DNA from: an uncultured Bacteroidales bacterium
GTDB lineage: Bacteria > Bacteroidota > Bacteroidia > Bacteroidales > P3
NCBI GenBank assembly: GCA_905233475.1
Contig: CAJOEN010000028.1
Location: 12,989-54,548, forward strand
Direction: 5' to 3'
Length of the DNA stretch: 41,560 bases
Made by a program: the position numbers and the translations under genes. Shown piece after piece: positions 35,601 through 41,560 of the stretch (the first letter of the stretch is position 1; each line of letters starts with the position of its first letter). Below the pieces are notes generated by a model that worked only from the letters and a program-made list of their open reading frames with translations, was not told the origin of the DNA and did no database searches.

Positions 35601-38600
35601 ATCCCAACCACACGGGCGGTAAGCTGTATTTCAACCTTGGCGATATTTCGGAAGACATACTCCGCGACGGTCGTAAGTTCTTCGAAAATGGCCTGCCTAC
35701 GGGAGATGAAATTATCAACGTGGATACCACTATTTGGGGGCGTGTGCCAACAATACAATCGGTGGTGAATGCTTTCGACAACGACGAGAGTGCGCGTATC
35801 CGTCAGGATGTGGGATACGACGGCCTCAGTAGCGGCGACGAGCGTTCTTTCTTTGATGAATACATACAGGCTATAGCACAGCGTTTTGGCACACAGTCGG
35901 CGGCTTATCAGAACGCCTACAGCGACCCATCCAACGACGATTTTACATATTTCCGCAGTTCGCGCTACGACAACGCCAACATAAAAATCAACGACCGATA
36001 TAAATATTACAATAATCCCGAAGGCAACTCGGCACCCTCTGGCAGTAGCGGCGAAGACTATCCCACAGCCGCCACCTCATATCCCAATGGTGAGGACATA
36101 AACGGCGACAACACCCTTAGCGAAAGCGAAAACTACTACCAATACAGTATCGACCTTTCGCCTGAGAATATGGTGATAGGCCAAAATTACATAGCCGACA
36201 TACAAGAGGCTCAGAATGTGAAACTTCCCGACGGAAGCACCACAACGTGCAAATGGTATCAATTTAAAATACCAATACGTAATCCGGAGAAAAAAGTCGG
36301 TACCATCGAAGGCTACCAGTCCATACGTTTTATGCGTATGTTTATGCGTGAGTTCCAGGAACCTATAATTCTGCGTTTTGCAACCTTGGAACTCGTTTAC
36401 GGCACATGGCGCAAATACGATCAAGACCTTTACCAACCGGGCGAGTATCCTACAGGTTCCGATGCCAACACCAAATTCACCACCTCCACAGTGAACATTG
36501 AGGAGAACGGCTATCGCTCGCCTGTGCCTTACGTATTGCCCCCGGGTATCGACCGCGAGGAGTGGTACAGCAATTCGTCGTACTATCAGATGAACGAGCA
36601 GTCGTTGCAACTCGAAGTATCCGAACTTGCCTCCGGCGACGCACGTGCCATCTACAAGAATGCCGCCTACGACCTGCGCTATTTCGGTTCGCTGAAAATG
36701 TTTGCCCACGCCGAAAAACTCAACGAGATGGACAACCTCAAGGACGGCGACCTTACGCTGTTTGTGCGTTTGGGTAACGATTTTACAAAGAACTACTACG
36801 AGTACGAGCTTCCGCTGAAACTCACCCCTTGGGGCACCAGCATGAGTCAGGACGATGTGATTTGGCCGGAAGCCAACAATGTGGACATAGACCTTGAAAA
36901 GATGGTTGCCGTAAAGGAAAACCGCAACAAGCTGATACGTGCCGGAAATTCCGACTATTCGCAGAACGACGTGTATTCCGAATACGACGGGGGCAAGAAA
37001 TATTCTGTTTTGGGAACGCCCAACATCGGTGCTGTAAAGGTGATAATGATAGGTGTGCGCAATCCGCGAAAACAGGCTGCAAACGACGGCAACGACATGC
37101 AACCTAAGTCTGTGATAGTGTGGATAAACGAACTGCGTTTGGGCGATTTTAGCCGCAAAAGCGGTTGGGCTACAATGGCTCTTGCACGCACAAATTTGGC
37201 CGACATAGGCGACCTTTCGCTATACGGAGCATACACATCTTCGCGTTTTGGCTCTTTGGAACAGAATATCAGCGATTTGGACGGGCTTAACAACGCCAAT
37301 ATCGAGGTGGCTCTGAATTTGGACTTGGACAAATTCTTGCCCGAAACATGGGGCTTGAAAATTCCTTTCCATTTCGACCACAGCACACAGATAGGAACCC
37401 CCGAATACAACCCACTCGACCCAGATGTGAACCTGCGCCGCGACATACGCTCGTACCCCACTGCCGCCGAACGCGACTCCATACGCAATATGACCCGCGA
37501 ACATCTGTCGAGAACCAACGTGAATTTGGTTAATCTGCACAAGGAGCGCACGGGCAAGTCTGCCACGCAATCGCCGCGTTTCTATCAGATAGAGAATTTC
37601 AATTTTTCGTATGCATTCTCAGGCGAAAAATCTTCCGACGTGGATGTGGAATACTACAACAAAAAACAGCACCGTGGCGGCTTTACCTACACTTTTGCGC
37701 AAACGCCCAAGCAGCTCAAGCCTTTTGCACAAATGAAAATCTTCAAAAGTCAGTATCTCAGGTTTATACGCGACCTGAATTTTTATTATCAGCCAAAGAG
37801 CATGTCGTTCCGCACCGAGGTGTTCCGCGATTTTCAGGAGACCAAACTTCGAAACAAAAGCTCCGGCGATATTATAATCAAGCCCACTTTCTACAAGCAG
37901 TTTACTTGGGAGCGTGTGTATAACCTGCAGTACGACTTCTCCAAAACGCTGCGTTTGCAGTACGATGCCACCGCCAATGCCGACATCGAGGAGCCTATGG
38001 GCAAAATCGACACACGTACCAAAAACGACTCCGTTTGGCAGAGTGTGATGGAGTTTGGAAGAATGCGTAACTTCGCTCAAAATTTGTCTGTTACGTGGGA
38101 TTTCCCGATAGAGCGTTTCCCGTATATGGATTTCCTTCGCACGCCGCTGTCGTACAAATCCACATACGTTTTTACGGGCAGTACCCCCTCCACGCAAACG
38201 CTTGGCAACACCATAGAAAACACAGCTACAGCAACGGCGGCTGTAAATGCCACAATGAAAACACTTTACGATAAGTTTAAATTTATAAAGAAAGCCTACC
38301 AGCCCCAAAACAACAAGAACGCCAAAGGTAATGACAAATTTGGTAAAGGCAAGGACAAAGGCAAAGATAATGCACGTGGAAAGGACAAAAACAAGGACAA
38401 GAATAAAGAAATAAAATCTCTTGAAACCAAGACCGACTCCATTGCCGACTCGCTGAAAGAGAGTAAGTTGAAAGAAATTTTGATACAGACCGGCTATTTT
38501 GCCGTGCGTATGGCAACCGGACTTAAGAATTTCTCCGTAAAATACACTCTTTCCGAAGGTACTCTGATACCCGGATTTATGCCGCAGGCCACGCTTTTGG

Positions 38601-39871
38601 GCTTGGACAACAAAAACCTGTGGTCGCCCGGGTTGGCATTTGTGTTTGGCGGACAGAGCGACATCGTGGCAGGACTGTTGGAAAACGACTATCTGTCGAA
38701 AGATACACTGCTCAACGCCGCCCACATGGTGAAAACCAACGACGTACTTTCAATTATGGCCAATGTGGAACCCATAAGGGATTTGAAAATCGACATTACC
38801 TTTACGCGTAACTACACCTCCTCGGGTACATATTATTATAAGTACAATCCTGCCCTCGGTTATATCAACGGGCCGCTGTCGCCCAGCAGGTTCGGCTCTT
38901 ATTCCACCACAGTGTGTATGTTTGGTACAGCTTTCGACGACCCTGATGCACTCTTTACACAGTTTCTCGAAAACCGTGCTGTGGTGGCCAACCGTTTGGC
39001 CGCCATCAATCCCGACTGGTTCACCGACCAATCCGTGTACGACAGCCTCAGCGGATTGATATTTCCGGGCGGCTACAGTCCCAACTCGCAGCAGGTGCTG
39101 CTTACCTCCTTCCTTTCCACCTATCTTGGTCGCGATGTGCACGATATGGACTTTTCGCCATTCCTTAAATTCCCCTTGCCCAACTGGAGTATCACATACA
39201 ACGGCCTAAGCAAGATTGATTTTCTAAAGCAGTGGTTCTCAAATATTTCCCTGTCGCACCGCTACAGTTCAACATACACCGTGTCCAACTATTCCACCGA
39301 TATGTCCATTGCCGGTATCGATGATTACAACTATGGCTACGAGACGGTGCTTAACGCCTCCAACGATTTCATCCCCAAGGAGAGCATAGACCAGATACAG
39401 CTCACCGAGCAGTTCAACCCCTTCCTTAAAGTGGATGTAGTCATGGTAAACAGTGTCCAAGTGAATGTGGCTTATCAAAGGGCAAGAACCATGACACTCA
39501 GTTTCAGCAACAACCAGCTTACCGAAATGTCACGCAAAGGATTTACCGTTGGGGCGGGATACCGTATCAAGGATGTTGCTTTCACCATCAGCACAGGGCA
39601 GAAAACCCACAATATCAAGAGCGACATTGTGATACAGGCCAACCTTTCGTACAACCAAAATAAAACCACCATACGGAAGATAGCACAAAACACCTCGCAG
39701 ATTTCGTCGGGCTCCGAGGTGTGGACGGGCGGCCTGTCGGCGGAATACGCACTTACCACCTCGCTTACCGTGCGTTTGTTCTTCGAAACCACCATCAACC
39801 GTCCGTTTATATCCAACTCTTACCCCAACTCCACCACCAAAGGAGGACTTACGGTGCGCTTCTCGTTCTGA
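32630..39871 (+). CDS. sprA: SprA/Sov, outer-membrane translocon of the type IX secretion system
   Basis: 2413 residues, full length for the family. A signal peptide (about 1-30), then family landmarks: YLILTKVGDLVIDRKYMTFE, GGLLDNIPGMSKLNNALGSV, VNPSGSAELTFAVVNNKRED, INLNAKIGDLFSLDINQNTQ; later VSYIDDFEGAKSGIDLKNV, VASWHLAST, VWINELRLGDF and C-terminal barrel strands ending STTKGGLTVRFSF. Known: SprA is a 36-strand barrel through which proteins with T9SS C-terminal domains leave the cell; two such cargo proteins are encoded in this window. One oddity is a Lys/Asp/Gly/Asn run at about residues 1895-1930 (NDKFGKGKDKGKDNARGKDK and onward). Confidence 0.97.
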   Translation: MIGSKYRIFGVSLLLFGTTAVGVVSSDIFTVSDMDRTVSISEEMSENPVPQQDTVPKNSGGKKIGAKEPKNFSTDVQYHPETNDYLILTKVGDLVIDRKYMTFEEYQNWRMEQLMQSYWSNKSKTAALDKKNNAAGGLLDNIPGMSKLNNALGSVLGGKPLIEVNPSGSAELTFAVVNNKREDPAIDVNKRSVTNFDFDENIQINLNAKIGDLFSLDINQNTQAVFDFENMVKLKYEGKEDDILQLLEAGNIAMPLNTKLIQGSQSLWGFHTKLKFGKLTVDGVFSEQKTESQNLQVQGGAQTEEFKIKADEYEENRHFFLAQYFYDNYNKAMSTLPVLNSNINIIKIEVWRTNVGAAVTENRNIVAVTDLGEKNPYMSNLFNPSARTMPSDYSNNLFNVIDRSAIRSVNQITTYMQSKGFVSGRDYEKVESARKLNPSEYTFNPQLGFISLNQALSADQVLAVAFQYQVIGDTTVYQVGELTTDGIVDPNTLVVKLLKSTSINTKSPLWKLMMKNVYFLRSTQISPDKFRLNVLYEGDDGGVMTGYFADGPKKGVPLIEVFGLDRMDAMQYPYADGVFDWLDNATTGAGIIQASTGRVFFPYVEPFGKDLREILGDDVAANKYCFDSLYTLTKTLAQQYPDKDKYYLEGSYSTAMSGEISLGFNIPEGSVKVTAGGIPLVEGVDYTVDYMMGKVRIINESVLSSGTPISISSESNSFSMMTKRMMGMHLNYEFNPKFNLGATVLNLHQTPLTQKNNFGDEPLNNTIWGLDLSFQHELPWLTKAIDWLPGISTKEKSELTLNAEFAHFIPGMSNAGESGVSYIDDFEGAKSGIDLKNVASWHLASTPQDHATPNAMFPETRVGSGLEYGFNRARLAWYRIDDIFYSSNSPSNISDADRSRPYARRISEQEVFPNKELAAGETTNIYELNLAFYPEEKGPYNYDINGMSSDGKLLNPTSRWGGIMRRLDYTDFETQNIETIEFWLMDPFIDNPNHTGGKLYFNLGDISEDILRDGRKFFENGLPTGDEIINVDTTIWGRVPTIQSVVNAFDNDESARIRQDVGYDGLSSGDERSFFDEYIQAIAQRFGTQSAAYQNAYSDPSNDDFTYFRSSRYDNANIKINDRYKYYNNPEGNSAPSGSSGEDYPTAATSYPNGEDINGDNTLSESENYYQYSIDLSPENMVIGQNYIADIQEAQNVKLPDGSTTTCKWYQFKIPIRNPEKKVGTIEGYQSIRFMRMFMREFQEPIILRFATLELVYGTWRKYDQDLYQPGEYPTGSDANTKFTTSTVNIEENGYRSPVPYVLPPGIDREEWYSNSSYYQMNEQSLQLEVSELASGDARAIYKNAAYDLRYFGSLKMFAHAEKLNEMDNLKDGDLTLFVRLGNDFTKNYYEYELPLKLTPWGTSMSQDDVIWPEANNVDIDLEKMVAVKENRNKLIRAGNSDYSQNDVYSEYDGGKKYSVLGTPNIGAVKVIMIGVRNPRKQAANDGNDMQPKSVIVWINELRLGDFSRKSGWATMALARTNLADIGDLSLYGAYTSSRFGSLEQNISDLDGLNNANIEVALNLDLDKFLPETWGLKIPFHFDHSTQIGTPEYNPLDPDVNLRRDIRSYPTAAERDSIRNMTREHLSRTNVNLVNLHKERTGKSATQSPRFYQIENFNFSYAFSGEKSSDVDVEYYNKKQHRGGFTYTFAQTPKQLKPFAQMKIFKSQYLRFIRDLNFYYQPKSMSFRTEVFRDFQETKLRNKSSGDIIIKPTFYKQFTWERVYNLQYDFSKTLRLQYDATANADIEEPMGKIDTRTKNDSVWQSVMEFGRMRNFAQNLSVTWDFPIERFPYMDFLRTPLSYKSTYVFTGSTPSTQTLGNTIENTATATAAVNATMKTLYDKFKFIKKAYQPQNNKNAKGNDKFGKGKDKGKDNARGKDKNKDKNKEIKSLETKTDSIADSLKESKLKEILIQTGYFAVRMATGLKNFSVKYTLSEGTLIPGFMPQATLLGLDNKNLWSPGLAFVFGGQSDIVAGLLENDYLSKDTLLNAAHMVKTNDVLSIMANVEPIRDLKIDITFTRNYTSSGTYYYKYNPALGYINGPLSPSRFGSYSTTVCMFGTAFDDPDALFTQFLENRAVVANRLAAINPDWFTDQSVYDSLSGLIFPGGYSPNSQQVLLTSFLSTYLGRDVHDMDFSPFLKFPLPNWSITYNGLSKIDFLKQWFSNISLSHRYSSTYTVSNYSTDMSIAGIDDYNYGYETVLNASNDFIPKESIDQIQLTEQFNPFLKVDVVMVNSVQVNVAYQRARTMTLSFSNNQLTEMSRKGFTVGAGYRIKDVAFTISTGQKTHNIKSDIVIQANLSYNQNKTTIRKIAQNTSQISSGSEVWTGGLSAEYALTTSLTVRLFFETTINRPFISNSYPNSTTKGGLTVRFSF

Positions 39872-39983
39872 TAACGTATTTTGGAAAGGGGTTGAAATAC
39901 AGTTTGTTTAGTGAAACAGTGTGCCTATATATTTCTGTGTCATATTGTTGGAGCCATAAAGGGCTTTTTTACTGAAAAAAAAA

Positions 39984-40013
39984 TTGCAGATTTGGATAAA
40001 AATTGTAAATTTG
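39984..40013 (+). promoter_or_regulatory. Promoter of the Omp28-like lipoprotein gene
   Basis: TTG at 39984-39986 and TAAATTTG at 40006-40013 are 19 nt apart, ideal Bacteroidota spacing. A leader of about 55 nt follows. Confidence 0.65.
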
Positions 40014-40073
40014 CAATGTCAAAAAATAAGGCCTATAGGTCAAAAATAATGTTATGAACTAATAAAAAAATAA

Positions 40074-41420
40074 ATGAAACAGTTAAAAAAAATGACATTT
40101 AAAAGTGTTATGTTTATGTTAGCGGCGATGATTTTTCCCGTTTTATTTTCCTGTAATGTTGAGGATATTATTGGAGGTACAGGCGACAGTGGCTCCGGAG
40201 GATTATCAGCCGATGATCCCGATGGAACAGTTGTGATGAATTTAAGTAACGATGGGAGCGATAGAATCAGGGTCTTTAACGGATACTACAGTGGTAATGA
40301 TTATGTGGAATTTGGAATTAATGGTTCTAACAATTTTGTTGTTAGAAGTGGTAGTGGCTGCCAATTTGTTTGCGTAGGTAGTGTAGCCGGATTATCAGCA
40401 ATAGTGGCAAGTGATACATTAAGTAATGGCTATTCAACTACTTGCGCTGCTATGCCGGGCTATGGGTACATATTGAGAAGCAATCAGTTAGTACGTTCTG
40501 CTGATTCTACAAAAGCTTTTGGATATGTGCGTATTTATGTGGACAGTTGGATAAAAAATACCGCAGGAGTAATAATAGGTGCCACAGTGAAATATCAGGA
40601 CAACTGGATAATATTGGAGAATGCTTCTTTGACTGGAGATTCTTTACATGGTAACGACTCTTTGACGGTTTCTACTATACCTACGACAAAAAATGTTCTT
40701 ATTGAGCAATTTACTGGAAACTTAGCTGGGTATGACCCCGATGGGCACAAAATGTTAAACGACATTATGGTCGCAAATCCCGGAAAAGTTTTTGGTATAA
40801 ATATTCACACAGGTCCTTATGCCAATGGCAAATACACAACGAATTACGGTAGTGCACTTGCCAGCCAGTCTGATCTTATTGGATTTCCTTCAGGCACAGT
40901 AAACCGTCATCTATTTTCTGGTATGTCGCAAGGTAATGGTACAGTAATGCATAGAAATCATTATGCAACAGCAACAAATCAGATACTGGCTGAGACATCA
41001 TGTGCCAATATTGCTGCCAATGCCACAATAAATCGTTCTACACGAGAACTTACGGTTAATGTTGTTGTTTATTATACATCATCTGCCAATGGCGCCACAA
41101 ATAAAATCAATGTGGCTCTGCTTCAGGATAGTATTTGGGGAAGTCAGGCTGGGGCTCAGACCTACAATCCGGCCTATTACAATGCAGCTACAGATATGTA
41201 TTGCCACATGCACATGTTGCGTCACCTTGTAACCGGTCAATGGGGAGATGATATTGTTCCTGTTGTGGGGCGGCAAATACGTAAGACATACAATTACACA
41301 ATACCGGCACAAATTTCCAGCGAAAATGTTGTGCTCAACCATCTTAAAATATTGGTATTCTTGGCCGAGGGGCAACAGGAAATTATTACGGTGTGCAATG
41401 CCCCAATTACTTTTAGATAA
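40074..41420 (+). CDS. Omp28-like outer-membrane lipoprotein
   Basis: 448 residues. Lipoprotein signal with the acylated Cys in FPVLFSC (about residue 27), then a Gly/Ser/Asp-rich spacer (GGTGDSGSGGLSADD). A beta-rich N-terminal domain precedes an Omp28-type thioredoxin-like domain from about residue 205 (NVLIEQFTGNLAGYDP, VFGINIHTGPY, LIGFPSGTVNRHLF), with a C-terminal beta-sandwich (INVALLQDSIWGSQAG, LNHLKILVFLAEGQQEIITV). Relatives usually have TGxxCxxCP after the first strand; here both Cys are replaced (TGNLAGYDP), so no redox chemistry is expected. Monocistronic, with its own promoter and terminator. Confidence 0.8.
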   Translation: MKQLKKMTFKSVMFMLAAMIFPVLFSCNVEDIIGGTGDSGSGGLSADDPDGTVVMNLSNDGSDRIRVFNGYYSGNDYVEFGINGSNNFVVRSGSGCQFVCVGSVAGLSAIVASDTLSNGYSTTCAAMPGYGYILRSNQLVRSADSTKAFGYVRIYVDSWIKNTAGVIIGATVKYQDNWIILENASLTGDSLHGNDSLTVSTIPTTKNVLIEQFTGNLAGYDPDGHKMLNDIMVANPGKVFGINIHTGPYANGKYTTNYGSALASQSDLIGFPSGTVNRHLFSGMSQGNGTVMHRNHYATATNQILAETSCANIAANATINRSTRELTVNVVVYYTSSANGATNKINVALLQDSIWGSQAGAQTYNPAYYNAATDMYCHMHMLRHLVTGQWGDDIVPVVGRQIRKTYNYTIPAQISSENVVLNHLKILVFLAEGQQEIITVCNAPITFR

Positions 41421-41450
41421 TTCTTTGAAAATAATATGATATTATATTAT

Positions 41451-41480
41451 AGGGAGGGGAGAAATCCTCTCCCTTTGTAT
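41451..41480 (+). terminator. Rho-independent terminator after the Omp28-like gene
   Basis: AGGGAGGGGA (41451-41460) pairs with TCCTCTCCCT (41465-41474), one G-U pair, followed by TTGTATTTT. Beyond it GCCGC/GCGGC forms a short hairpin (41519-41531), and no gene start is visible before the window ends. Confidence 0.8.
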
Positions 41481-41560
41481 TTTCTGAGCCGAAGGCGAGC
41501 TGGAGAAAAAAACTCCTAGCCGCAAAGCGGCAGAAATCTTAACAATCTAATAAATAAATT

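Overview
The window is chromosomal DNA of a member of the Bacteroidota, most likely Bacteroidales. The evidence is the SprA/Sov translocon gene directly after ruvA, two secreted proteins with type IX secretion (T9SS) C-terminal sorting domains, Rho with a long disordered insert, a cobalamin riboswitch ahead of a BtuB/BtuG pair, and repeated -7 boxes of the TAnnTTTG type. The presence of a T9SS argues against Bacteroides in the strict sense. The species cannot be named from the sequence.

Layout. (1) 1-3105 is the early end of a Mu-like transposable prophage running off the left edge: MuA-type transposase, a Ner-like HTH protein, a small membrane protein and a divergent repressor. The end carries three copies of ATGTACATTyyGTTTT, and the phage cuts through the second LysM domain of a host MltD-like lytic transglycosylase gene. 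(2) 4.9-12.8 kb is core metabolism: rho, then a C-A-B succinate dehydrogenase/fumarate reductase operon whose cytochrome subunit has an unusual insert, followed closely by a C10 cysteine protease. (3) 13-15.5 kb holds a secreted fibronectin-III/T9SS protein. (4) 15.6-25.1 kb is accessory: two AAA/DUF4143 ATPase genes, the riboswitch-controlled BtuB-BtuG vitamin B12 uptake pair, a decayed secreted protein, a MntA-HepT type toxin-antitoxin pair with a broken toxin, a possible structured RNA, a small HTH protein and a chimeric DUF2442 remnant. (5) 25.3-31.6 kb holds a disrupted tryptophanase, a MATE exporter, a long-form NfeD membrane protease and a disrupted beta-helix lipoprotein whose 3' end is overwritten by a 23S-IVP/four-helix-bundle gene cassette. 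(6) 32-41.4 kb is ruvA, sprA (2413 residues) and an Omp28-like lipoprotein.

The most interesting pattern is in the accessory part. Tandem arrays of 32-33 bp repeats abut a TAnnTTTG promoter at three places. Two arrays drive AAA/DUF4143 ATPase genes, one of which also has a matching array behind it as a long direct repeat. The third array keeps the promoter but has no ATPase gene. This looks like a repeat-bounded, mobile or excisable ATPase cassette with a repeat-embedded promoter. A second theme is gene decay: tnaA and the beta-helix gene each have an out-of-frame loss of about 60 nt in an otherwise well-kept reading frame, and hepT and the small secreted protein gene carry start, stop or frameshift lesions.
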